From Lachnospiraceae bacterium (GTDB lineage: Bacteria; Bacillota; Clostridia; Lachnospirales; Lachnospiraceae): 64,000 bases of DNA. This document shows, one piece after another, positions 34,793 through 43,978 of the stretch (position 1 is the stretch's first letter; each line of letters starts with the position of its first letter). The notes under the pieces were generated by a model. That model worked only from the letters and a program-made list of their open reading frames with translations. It did no database searches and was not told the origin of the DNA. The DNA lies in contig JAFQOW010000010.1 of NCBI GenBank assembly GCA_017412055.1, positions 42,311-106,310 of the forward strand, in the 5' to 3' direction. Made by a program: the position numbers and the translations under genes.

Positions 34793-36499
34793 GTGGGAAG
34801 TCAGAAGCTTGAGAATCAATTAAATTTGGCACTTGATACGCCAGAGGATATAAGGGCTCAGACAGGAAATTTAAATGTTGGTTATTTGCCTGAGAGTAAT
34901 ACGTGGGAGCTTATTGTTAGATATGAGGGAAGCCTTGATAGGGTGCGTGCTCTTGGGGCTTTGGTTACGCCACTTATAAACAATTATGGCATAGTGGTTG
35001 CGCCGCAAAATATTATAGATACCATAGCTAGGCTTGAGGAAATTATATATGTTGAGAAGCCTAAAAGATTAAATTTTGCTATAGAGAACGGAAAGAGAGT
35101 TTCCTGCATTAATAGAGTGCAGGAGGCTCCTTTTAATTTAACAGGGAAGGGGTGTATTGTATGCATTATAGATTCTGGGATTGATTATGCTCATAGTGCT
35201 TTCTTGACAGAGGATGGAGAGAGCAGAATTCTTGAATTGTGGGACCAAAGTCTGTCAGATGTAGATTATCCGCCTCCTACAGGCTATAACATAGGGGCTT
35301 TGTTTACTAGAGAAGATATAAATAGAGCTCTTAAGGCACCTTTATCTGAGAGATTTAATATAGTTAACAGTAAAGACATATCAGGACATGGAACGTCTGT
35401 TGCTGGAATAGCAGCTAATATTGCATGGGGAGCTGACCTTATAATCGTAAAGCTTGATAATCCAAGCCAAATAGGATTTCCAAGTACTACACAGCTTATG
35501 CAGGCTATTGATTTTTGCGTAAATAGAGGAGTTAGGTACGGCAGACCTATAGCTATAAATATTAGTTTTGGTAATAATTATGGTTCTCACGATGGAACCT
35601 CTCTTTTGTCTACTTTTATAGATAGTGCATCCAATATAGGGCGAAATATTATAGTCATAGGTACTGGAAATGAGGGTGCTATGGGTGCACATGCATCAGG
35701 CAGAATATCAGAAAATTCCAGTAGGCAGATTCAGTTTAATATTGGAAGATTTGAAAAAAATGTCAACATTCAGATTTGGAAAACATATGGAGATAGTTTA
35801 GATTTTGAGCTTATATCATTTAATGATGAAAGACTTTTTATTGATGGGTATTATCGTGGAAGTATAGACAGAATATTGGGGCAAAATAGAGTGCTTGTAT
35901 ATGTGGGAGAGCCATCACCATATAGTATGTATCAGGAAATTTATATAGAAATTATTCCCCTAAATGAATACATAGATGAAGGACAATGGAATATAAATGT
36001 TATAGCTAAAAGAGTTATTGATGGACGTTTTGATTTATGGCTGGGGGGTAATAATATTTCTATAAATACTCGTTTTTTAAGTCCTGTAGCCGATACTACA
36101 CTTACCATTCCGTCTGCGTCAAATCGGGCAATCTCTGTGGGTGCATACGATTCGTTGGATTTTTCTTATGCTGATTTTTCAGGAAGGGGATTTACTAGAA
36201 ATACAAATCAAGTAAAGCCAGATATAGTGGCGCCTGGAGTAAATATATTAACATCAATCCCTGGTGGAGGTATGGCGGAAAAAACAGGTACATCATTTGC
36301 AACTCCATTTGTGACAGGCGCAGGGGCGCTTTTAATGGAATGGGGGATTATTAATGGTAATGACTTATATATGTATGGAGAAAAGGTGAAGGCATATCTT
36401 ATAAAGGGTGCTAGAAGATTTAGAGGTGTGGATGTGTGGCCAGACCCTAGATTTGGTTGGGGAGCCCTATGTGTTGAGGATAGTATAAGTATAAATTAG
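34793..36499 (+). CDS. S8 subtilase, Csp-like with jellyroll insert
   Basis: The 568-residue protease has the triad Asp in IIDSGID (about 127), His in SGHGTSVAG (about 199) and Ser in GTSFATP (about 505). A roughly 120-residue prodomain-like region precedes it. About 130 beta-rich residues lie between the ISFGNNYG core and GTSFATP, as in clostridial CspB germination proteases, which carry a jellyroll there. No signal peptide is visible. GAGGTG (34782-34787) sits five bases before GTG 34793, so that is preferred to the ATG at 34778. The Csp role, processing pro-SleC, is family-based inference. Confidence 0.78.
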   Translation: MGSQKLENQLNLALDTPEDIRAQTGNLNVGYLPESNTWELIVRYEGSLDRVRALGALVTPLINNYGIVVAPQNIIDTIARLEEIIYVEKPKRLNFAIENGKRVSCINRVQEAPFNLTGKGCIVCIIDSGIDYAHSAFLTEDGESRILELWDQSLSDVDYPPPTGYNIGALFTREDINRALKAPLSERFNIVNSKDISGHGTSVAGIAANIAWGADLIIVKLDNPSQIGFPSTTQLMQAIDFCVNRGVRYGRPIAINISFGNNYGSHDGTSLLSTFIDSASNIGRNIIVIGTGNEGAMGAHASGRISENSSRQIQFNIGRFEKNVNIQIWKTYGDSLDFELISFNDERLFIDGYYRGSIDRILGQNRVLVYVGEPSPYSMYQEIYIEIIPLNEYIDEGQWNINVIAKRVIDGRFDLWLGGNNISINTRFLSPVADTTLTIPSASNRAISVGAYDSLDFSYADFSGRGFTRNTNQVKPDIVAPGVNILTSIPGGGMAEKTGTSFATPFVTGAGALLMEWGIINGNDLYMYGEKVKAYLIKGARRFRGVDVWPDPRFGWGALCVEDSISIN

Positions 36500-36654
36500 T
36501 TTATTAATGTATATTGAGGAAATATTTGACTAAAATATGATTGATAGTGTCAAGTGACCTATGAAAAAATGAGCTAAAGAAAAAAGGCTCGATTGAACCT
36601 TGAAAATCTGTAAATATTTTAGATTGTGGCTACGGACGCCACCCTTGACAGCAC

Positions 36655-36780
36655 AACAAGAACTGCTGTAGGTCGATTACCGACGGCGAAGAACTCAAGA
36701 ACAGTTAGAGTTATTTCCGTCGCTCACAGCAGTGTAGCAGTTCTTTTATGAGCCATCAAGGGCATGCCGCTTAAGCGGTG
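36655..36780. other. Structured non-coding end of the IS
   Basis: Between the left terminal repeat and the transposase stop there is no ORF but dense structure. AAGAACTGCT (36658-36667) complements AGCAGTTCTT (36736-36745), CGACGG (36681-36686) complements CCGTCG (36717-36722), and CCGCTTAAGCGG (36767-36778) is a perfect palindrome. A 15-base direct repeat (36697-36711 and 36811-36825) reaches into the transposase gene. It could be a folded RNA, transposase binding sites or a terminator block. Confidence 0.6.
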
Positions 36781-36808
36781 GCTGTTTATATTACCTCAGG
36801 CTCAGAAT

Positions 36809-38269
36809 CTAAGAACAGTTAGAGTCTTCGGCTTGACTAAGTTGTTTGATAGTCTGTTGGCCTAGATAGATTAGAAGTTGCCATTTGCCAGGCATGTTAG
36901 AGGCATTGTTCAACATTTCTACATTGTTTAGAACCTTGTATTTATTATGCCTGTGTGGTCTTAAAAAGTTGTAGTATGCAACCCAAAGGGCAAGGTCATA
37001 GTTGGCACCGTCGATGTTATGGAATCCATTAGTTGGTCTGTAAGAAGCTTTGTATGTACGATTTAATCGTTCAATCATCTGCTTGTAAGGACGAAATTCT
37101 TTGGATACTTCATCGTCGTTGGTAAGTCCAATAACCTGTGTGATATCAAACTTTATTTTACCTTTGGATTGGATAAAGAACTGTTGGGCTGCAAGAGGAT
37201 ATGCGCTGTATCCGTCAGCAATAAACTTAAACTTTTCAGGTAGTTCTTTGAGATGTTTAAATGCCATACGCATTGCCATTATGCAGGGACCGACACCACG
37301 ATTGTCGGAGAGTTGGTAACCGATGATGGAGCGACTGACAGCGTCCATAATGAACCAGATATACCCTTTAATGCCACGGATTTTAATATAAGTTTCGTCA
37401 GCAGTAAAGACATTGCCAATATCATAGTTGTAGTTATCAACAAAGGGTTTTATGCAAACAGCTGCAGTTTTAAGGTAGTTGGCTACTTGTTGATGAGATA
37501 TTTTTATTCCGTGTATATCATTAAGTGCTTGAGCAGTCTTGCGAAGTGACAGTCCGAGGTTAATCTTGTAAGAAAGACATAAACCTAAGATGTTTTGGTC
37601 GAACTTACTGAATTTAAGCGATGATGCGTTTTTAGGCAAACTGTTTAAATTCATCTTAAAGAAATCTATCTGGAATTCCCGATAGATGTAGTGAAGCTTG
37701 TATTTATGTTTGTTTTCGGCAAGGTCGTTCTTATCAACCTTTTTAAGGTTATGTATGTAGTAAGGGCAGTTATTATTCTTGCATTTATGAATGACGAAAT
37801 GTTTTCTGTCCTTTATAGGTTCAAGTATGTGAGAACAATGAGGGCAACGAAGTTTGTTGGATTTGGAAAATCTATTATCTTCTGAAGGAGAATGAAGATT
37901 GAGACAAACCTTACAACGTATTTGATGTTTCTTTTTGCCATCGTTCCAAGAAAGATATGGTTTTGGAGCATTGCAGGTAGGGCATGTGCAATCATCAGGG
38001 ATATCACATTCAATTCTACGAAACATTGGCTTTATAGTTTTGCTATAGCGTTTTTCGTAGTAAGGAATGAGGTCGTTCCATTTCCAATCTTGTTCATATA
38101 AAATGATACGAGGAAGTTCATCAATCTTGAATTTTTGATACTTTGGGGAATGAGAATCATCAAAAGCCCACTGCTTGAGTGGGATGTATTTACAGATAAA
38201 GTTTAAAAGTTGACCAATTATTTTATATTGGTATTGAATTAATTGAATCAAATACATTATAATGTCCAT
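36809..38269 (-). CDS. DDE-type transposase with N-terminal zinc ribbons
   Basis: The 486-residue protein has an N-terminal region rich in paired cysteines (CPTC, CKVC, CPHC, CKNNNCPYY; about 93-170), like zinc-binding DNA contacts. An HTH-like helix pair follows (LRKTAQALNDIHGIKISHQQVANYL, about 242-266). The catalytic core has TADETYIKIRG (first Asp, about 290), FIADGYSAY (second Asp, about 347) and QMIERLNRTYK (Glu, about 394). The DETYIK motif resembles IS6-type transposases, but the length and cysteines do not fit a standard IS6 enzyme. The frame is full length with no disruption, so the element may be active. Confidence 0.88.
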   Translation of the reverse strand: MDIIMYLIQLIQYQYKIIGQLLNFICKYIPLKQWAFDDSHSPKYQKFKIDELPRIILYEQDWKWNDLIPYYEKRYSKTIKPMFRRIECDIPDDCTCPTCNAPKPYLSWNDGKKKHQIRCKVCLNLHSPSEDNRFSKSNKLRCPHCSHILEPIKDRKHFVIHKCKNNNCPYYIHNLKKVDKNDLAENKHKYKLHYIYREFQIDFFKMNLNSLPKNASSLKFSKFDQNILGLCLSYKINLGLSLRKTAQALNDIHGIKISHQQVANYLKTAAVCIKPFVDNYNYDIGNVFTADETYIKIRGIKGYIWFIMDAVSRSIIGYQLSDNRGVGPCIMAMRMAFKHLKELPEKFKFIADGYSAYPLAAQQFFIQSKGKIKFDITQVIGLTNDDEVSKEFRPYKQMIERLNRTYKASYRPTNGFHNIDGANYDLALWVAYYNFLRPHRHNKYKVLNNVEMLNNASNMPGKWQLLIYLGQQTIKQLSQAEDSNCS

Positions 38270-38314
38270 AGGTGACTACCTTTCTATACGGATAATTGTT
38301 TTGTCGCAGATTCA

Positions 38315-38343
38315 ATTATACTGGTTATTTAGGGGGTAGTCAC
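38315..38343 (-). promoter_or_regulatory. Transposase promoter overlapping a protective hairpin arm
   Basis: On the minus strand GTGACT (38338-38343) and a perfect TATAAT (38315-38320) are spaced by 17 bases. The -35 box lies within GTGACTACC (complement of 38335-38343), which is complementary to GGTAGTCAC (complement of 38272-38280) next to the transposase start codon. Confidence 0.5.
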
Positions 38344-38435
38344 TTTTTATTTTAAAAAGTTGTGGAAACCCTTGAAAAATAAAGATTAATAAATAAAAAA
38401 ATGGAGTGTCATTTGACACTACCATATGATTATAA

Positions 38436-39812
<1,377 letters not shown>

Positions 39813-39882
39813 TAACTGTACAAAAAAGTATTGTTGTGATAAAATTTACAAGTGGAGTATTGCATTTTGGAGGTACACTTCG

Positions 39883-40917
39883 ATGAATATAAATGAAGAA
39901 CTAAATAAAGAATTAAAGGTAAAGCTTTTTAGAGCATTGGCAGTAACAGTTGCAACTGCCAATGCTGTAGGCTTTTTTATTAATATATTATTACACGGCT
40001 TTTCTAGTATTACATATATTTGTGGTATCTGTAGTGTGACAATGATTGTTTTTGGCGTTGTCGGTATTGCAACTAAAAGACTGGATGTGGCAGCTGTAGG
40101 TATAGTGGCAGTGGCCGCGGTTTTTGAGTTCCCTATAATTTTATATTCATATGGAGCAAGTGCTAGTGCATATCCTGTATTAGCTGTTGCTTGTATCGCA
40201 TTATTTTTGCCAAAGTCATCACAGTGGGTAATATTTGGAACAGTATTTATGATTAATTTAATGTGTATAGCTGTATCTTATCTATATCCAAGAGATATTG
40301 AGGAGATGACTAGGGAATCAGAGATGGGTACAATGCTTTGGGCATTTTGTATTGTGTCTATATCATTGTTTATCTTAGTAAGAATTCTGATTGTGCAGTA
40401 TGAAAAACAGCGAGAACAAATTGTCAAGATGACGGAGGAACTGGAATTCGTGGCACATAGAGATTCATTAACGGGTCTTTACAATAGAAGATATATGATG
40501 GATAACTTGGAAAAATGGATGACTATACCAGAAAAGGAATTTGCCATAGCGCACATAGATATAGATGATTTTAAGGTGATTAATGATACATATGGCTATA
40601 CATTTGGTGATAAGGTGATAGTTGCATTGGCGAATATTTTATCTAACAATCTTTCTAATAATGATATTGCTTGTAGATATAGTGGACAGGAATTTATCAT
40701 TTTATTTGACGGGGTAAATAAAGAAGGCGTAATGGAGATTTTTGCAAAGGTAAAAGGCGAATTTGAAGCATTTTCAGAGGAGGAGAAGCAGACTAAATTT
40801 ACTTTTAGTGCAGGAATTCTTGTAGATGATAAAACACTTGATTTTGATGAATTGTTAGCAACTGTAGACGAAAGACTTATTCAGGCTAAGAGAAATGGTA
40901 AGAATCAAATTGTATAA
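39883..40917 (+). CDS. Membrane protein with degenerate GGDEF domain
   Basis: The 344-residue protein has about five or six hydrophobic segments (residues about 15-175), a short coiled region (YEKQREQIVKMTEEL) and a C-terminal GGDEF domain (about 188-344): RDSLTGLYNRRYM, IDIDDFKVINDTYG and a signature that reads SGQEF instead of GG(D/E)EF. Gln at the catalytic third position suggests loss of cyclase activity, so it may bind GTP or c-di-GMP instead. GGAGG (39869-39873) lies nine bases before ATG 39883. The frame continues upstream into eno without a better start. Confidence 0.85.
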   Translation: MNINEELNKELKVKLFRALAVTVATANAVGFFINILLHGFSSITYICGICSVTMIVFGVVGIATKRLDVAAVGIVAVAAVFEFPIILYSYGASASAYPVLAVACIALFLPKSSQWVIFGTVFMINLMCIAVSYLYPRDIEEMTRESEMGTMLWAFCIVSISLFILVRILIVQYEKQREQIVKMTEELEFVAHRDSLTGLYNRRYMMDNLEKWMTIPEKEFAIAHIDIDDFKVINDTYGYTFGDKVIVALANILSNNLSNNDIACRYSGQEFIILFDGVNKEGVMEIFAKVKGEFEAFSEEEKQTKFTFSAGILVDDKTLDFDELLATVDERLIQAKRNGKNQIV

Positions 40918-40922
40918 AGTTG

Positions 40923-40951
40923 TTGACAAGTAAGTCACTATATGATATTTT
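40923..40951 (+). promoter_or_regulatory. Promoter of the polyamine leader RNA
   Basis: A perfect TTGACA (40923-40928) and TATTTT (40946-40951) are spaced by 17 bases, just after the GGDEF gene. The predicted start is near 40958. Confidence 0.5.
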
Positions 40952-40954
40952 GAA

Positions 40955-41302
40955 AAACAGTTTAAGAAAATGTAATTTAGAGTTTTTCTTATACCAATTA
41001 TTAAAGGACCACTCGAAAGAGTTAAGGCCATACGGACAGCCGGGTCCACTGCCGATTATTTTATAAGTTGGTTTCTTATCATATAAGTAAACCGAAAAGC
41101 GAATAAACGCTGACTTGTGAAACAGTCAATAAGAGTAGTAAAAGTAATGATTGCTATATAGACTCTGAATTGTGTTATGCATTGTGTGAAATTATATAGT
41201 GTTGAGGATAAATTTTTTGTACTCGTAATACACTGACAAGATAAAGTGATAGCATAGTTGCGTGATATTTGACTAGTAAGGTAGCGTTTACGCTACCTTT
41301 TT
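40955..41302 (+). ncRNA. Candidate structured leader or small RNA upstream of the polyamine operon
   Basis: No ORF I would support lies here. The DNA folds into a possible three-way junction near 41000-41050 (GGACC with GGTCC enclosing ACTC-GAAA-GAGT and GGC with GCC). It is followed by hairpins GTTT.CTTAT with ATAAG.AAAC, AGCG-AATAAA-CGCT and GACT with AGTC. It ends at an intrinsic terminator. I see no hallmarks of tmRNA, RNase P, SRP or T-box RNAs, and no riboswitch class I recognise. About 345 nt from predicted start to T-run. The RNA could be a polyamine-sensing leader or an independent RNA. Confidence 0.45.
41279..41302 (+). terminator. Intrinsic terminator of the candidate RNA
   Basis: AGGTAGCG pairs perfectly with CGCTACCT around a TTTA tetraloop, followed directly by five Ts. 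Confidence 0.9.
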
Positions 41303-41466
41303 GTATGATATGGGGTTCATAAAGAAGAATAAATAAAGATAAATCTTTATTTATTCTTCTTTGGAACCCTAACAAACATGAGAAAGAAGTCCGAAAGGAC
41401 GGATTTCGAATGTTTGTAGAATTACGAGAGTTCGAAGAACGAAGTAATTCGTATATCATACAAAAA
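41298..41466. mobile_element. MITE-like palindromic element
   Basis: TTTTTGTATGATAT (41298-41311) and ATATCATACAAAAA (41453-41466) are perfect 14-bp inverted ends. Inside lie a 19-bp perfect hairpin (41322-41340 with 41343-41361, with GGGTTC/GAACCC outside it) and the first 85-bp repeat. It carries no ORF. The left end coincides with the T-run of the terminator. Confidence 0.6.
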
Positions 41467-41561
41467 AAGTACATTAAGAAAGAAGTCCGAAAGGACGGAT
41501 TTCGAATGTTTGTAGAATTACGAGAGTTCGAAGAACGGAGTAATTCGTATATCATACAAAA
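41381..41561. repeat. 85-bp direct repeat, two copies with 96-bp period
   Basis: Copy 1 (41381-41465) and copy 2 (41477-41561) differ at one base. Each holds GTCC-GAAA-GGAC and a GAATTAC...GTAATTC hairpin with an inner GTTC-GAA-GAAC stem, and ends with the ATATCATACAAAA terminal sequence. Copy 2 ends 32 bases before the decarboxylase start codon. Confidence 0.85.
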
Positions 41562-41593
41562 TGTATAATTTCACAGAGCTTCAGGAGGATATA

Positions 41594-43045
41594 ATGATGG
41601 AAATTAATCAAAATAGAGCGCCTATACATGAGGCGTTGGAGCAGTTTAAATATAGGAGAGTGGTACCATTTGATGTACCGGGGCATAAGCATGGAAGAGG
41701 AAATCCGGAGCTTACAAGCTTTTTAGGTGAGAAGTGTGTAGGTGTGGATGTGAATAGTATGAAGCCCTTAGATAATCTTTGTCATCCTGTATCGGTTATA
41801 AAGGAAGCGGAAATGCTAGCTGCAGAGGCATTTGGTGCGGCGTATGCATTTCTTATGGTAGGTGGAACTACAAGTGCTGTGCAGAGTATGGTGCTTACAG
41901 CTTGTAAGAGAGGGGATAAAATAATATTGCCAAGAAATGTACATAGAAGTGTGATTAATGCATTAGTGTTAAATGGTGCAATTCCAGTTTATGTTAATCC
42001 TGAGGTGGATAAGAAGCTTGGTATTGCTCTTGGAATGAAGAGGGAACAGGTGGCAAATGCTATTAAGGAAAATCCTGATGCGGTGGCAGTGCTTGTAAAT
42101 AATCCTACATATTATGGAATATGCTCTGACCTTAAGGCGATTGTAAATATGGCTCATGAGGCAGGTATGCTTTGTCTTGCTGATGAAGCTCATGGAACCC
42201 ATTTTTACTTTGGAGAAAATCTTCCTGTTTCTGCTATGGCGGCAGGGGCTGATATGGCAGCGGTTTCTATGCATAAAAGCGGTGGAAGTCTCACACAGTC
42301 AAGCTTTCTTCTTGCTGGTGAAAATGTAAATGCAGGTTACGTAAGACAGATTATCAATCTTACTCAGACTACATCAGGAAGCTATCTTCTTATGTCTAGT
42401 CTGGATATTTCAAGAAGAAATCTGGCACTTCGAGGCAAAGAGATATTTAAGACAGTTACTGAATTAGCTACATATGCTAGAGATGAGATAAATGCAATAG
42501 GTGATTATTATGCCTTCGGCAGAGAGCTTATAGATGGTGATGCGGTTTATGATTTTGACCCTACAAAGCTTAGTGTACATACACTTGATATAGGACTTGC
42601 AGGAATCGAGGTTTACGACATATTACGTGATGAATATGATATTCAGATAGAGTTTGGAGATTTAGGAAACATACTTGCATATTTGTCAATCGGTGACCGA
42701 ATGCAGGAGGTGGAGCGCCTTGTTAGTGCCCTTGCAGAGATTAAGCGTAGATTTAAGGGTGATCCATCTGGGTTGCTTACTCAGGAATATATTGACCCTA
42801 TTGTGGTTGCCAGTCCACAGGAGGCCTTTTATGCGCCGAAAAAGAGTCTTCCTATAATGGAGACAGAGGGGCATATTTGTAGTGAGTTTGTTATGTGTTA
42901 TCCACCAGGCATTCCTATTCTGGCACCAGGTGAGCGTATTACAAAGGACATACTAAAATATATTTCATATGCTCATGAGAAGGGGTGTCAGATGACAGGC
43001 CCGGAGGACGCAAGGATTGAGAATCTCAATGTTTTGGATTTATAG
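41594..43045 (+). CDS. speA: Orn/Lys/Arg decarboxylase, probably arginine decarboxylase
   Basis: The 483-residue PLP enzyme belongs to the aspartate-aminotransferase-fold decarboxylases of Gram-positive type (about 480-490 residues, no wing domain). Motifs: VPFDVPGHKHGRG (about 26-38), GGTTSAVQ, ADEAHGTHF and SMHKSGGSLTQSS with the PLP Lys (about 227). The presence of agmatinase in the same operon favours arginine as substrate, giving agmatine. AGGAGG (41583-41588) fixes the start at ATG 41594 or 41597, not the upstream ATG 41561 in the repeat. First gene of the polyamine operon. Confidence 0.9.
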   Translation: MMEINQNRAPIHEALEQFKYRRVVPFDVPGHKHGRGNPELTSFLGEKCVGVDVNSMKPLDNLCHPVSVIKEAEMLAAEAFGAAYAFLMVGGTTSAVQSMVLTACKRGDKIILPRNVHRSVINALVLNGAIPVYVNPEVDKKLGIALGMKREQVANAIKENPDAVAVLVNNPTYYGICSDLKAIVNMAHEAGMLCLADEAHGTHFYFGENLPVSAMAAGADMAAVSMHKSGGSLTQSSFLLAGENVNAGYVRQIINLTQTTSGSYLLMSSLDISRRNLALRGKEIFKTVTELATYARDEINAIGDYYAFGRELIDGDAVYDFDPTKLSVHTLDIGLAGIEVYDILRDEYDIQIEFGDLGNILAYLSIGDRMQEVERLVSALAEIKRRFKGDPSGLLTQEYIDPIVVASPQEAFYAPKKSLPIMETEGHICSEFVMCYPPGIPILAPGERITKDILKYISYAHEKGCQMTGPEDARIENLNVLDL

Positions 43046-43095
43046 GCAAAAATTACGATTAAAGATTTATGGGTTATAGATATGGAGGAAATAAT

Positions 43096-43947
43096 ATGGA
43101 GCTTTGGTTTAGTGAGCATCACACACCTGATGTAAAGCTTAGCTTGAGAGTGAATAAACAGCTTTATTCTAATACAAGTGATTATCAGAGAATTGATGTA
43201 TTTGATACAGATGAGTTTGGCAGAGTATTGTCATTGGATGGCAATATTATGCTTACGGAAAGAGATGAATTTATATATGATGAGATGATAGTACATGTAC
43301 CTATGGCAGTTCATCCAAATATAAAAAAGGTTTTGGTAATAGGTGCTGGAGATGGAGGTGTGGTTCATGAGCTTACCAGATATGATTCTATAAAGAGAAT
43401 CGATTTGGTAGAGATGGACGAGGAGGTTATAAAGGTTTGTCGTCAGTATCTTCCGGAAAATGCCAGTAGACTTGATGATAGAAGAGTAAATATTTACTTT
43501 GAAAATGGACTTAAGTTTATAAGAAAATGCGAGGAGGAGTATGACCTTATTATCGTGGATTCCAATGATCCGTTTGGACCAGCAGAGGGACTTTTTACAA
43601 AGGAGTTTTACGGAAATTGCTATAAGGCATTAAAAAGTGATGGAATACTTGTAAATCAGCAGGGAAGTCCCTTTTATAAGGAGGATGCTAATGCTATGAA
43701 GAGAAGCCATGGTCGTATAGCCAGCACATTCCCAATTTCTAGAGTTTATCAGGCTCATATTCCCACATATGCTGCGGGATATTGGCTATTTGGCTTTGCA
43801 AGCAAAAAATATCATCCTATTGATGATTTGGATGGGGCTAGATGGAATAGCTTGAATCTTAGAACTAAGTATTATACTACAAGATTACATAAGGGTGCGT
43901 TTTATTTACCAGCGTTTCTTGAGGAAATGCTTAAGGAAGTAGAGTGA
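43096..43947 (+). CDS. speE: Spermidine synthase-family aminopropyltransferase
   Basis: The 283-residue protein has the SpeE fold signature: LWFSEHHTPDVKLS at the start, VIGAGDGGVVHEL (about 82-94, donor-binding), VEMDEEVI, and IIVDSNDPFGPAEGLF (about 156-171) with the catalytic Asp. It would transfer aminopropyl from decarboxylated AdoMet to putrescine. No speD is present nearby, so either speD lies elsewhere or the donor differs. GGAGG (43084-43088) sits seven bases before ATG 43096. The gene starts 50 bases after speA. Confidence 0.9.
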   Translation: MELWFSEHHTPDVKLSLRVNKQLYSNTSDYQRIDVFDTDEFGRVLSLDGNIMLTERDEFIYDEMIVHVPMAVHPNIKKVLVIGAGDGGVVHELTRYDSIKRIDLVEMDEEVIKVCRQYLPENASRLDDRRVNIYFENGLKFIRKCEEEYDLIIVDSNDPFGPAEGLFTKEFYGNCYKALKSDGILVNQQGSPFYKEDANAMKRSHGRIASTFPISRVYQAHIPTYAAGYWLFGFASKKYHPIDDLDGARWNSLNLRTKYYTTRLHKGAFYLPAFLEEMLKEVE

Positions 43948-43978
43948 TAAGTGGATATTTGGTTGTGAGGTAAATAAA

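Larger units (their letters stand above)
36543..38423 (-). mobile_element. Complete 1,881-bp insertion sequence with DDE transposase
   Basis: Terminal inverted repeats match at 14 of 16 positions: GATAGTGTCAAGTGAC at the left end and, reading inward from the right end, GGTAGTGTCAAATGAC. An 8-bp direct duplication, ATATGATT, flanks it at 36535-36542 and 38424-38431. It carries one transposase gene on the minus strand, a hairpin upstream of that gene, and about 260 bp of structured non-coding DNA at the left end. The 8-bp duplication is compatible with IS6- or IS1595-type elements; I cannot assign the family. The intact ends suggest recent insertion. Confidence 0.88.

Noticed and set aside
40955..41302. 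tmRNA, RNase P RNA, SRP RNA or T-box leader
   Set aside because: I looked for the tag reading frame and CCA end, the RNase P core, the SRP GGAAG tetraloop and the T-box GGTGGNACC; none is present.
41175..41555. Minus-strand frame encoding two identical MIYELLRSSNSRN segments
   Set aside because: The repeat arises from the 85-bp DNA duplication; it has no ribosome binding site and lies across the hairpins.
41381..41561. Possible CRISPR repeats
   Set aside because: Only two copies of 85 bp with an 11-bp gap; too long and too few, with no cas genes nearby.
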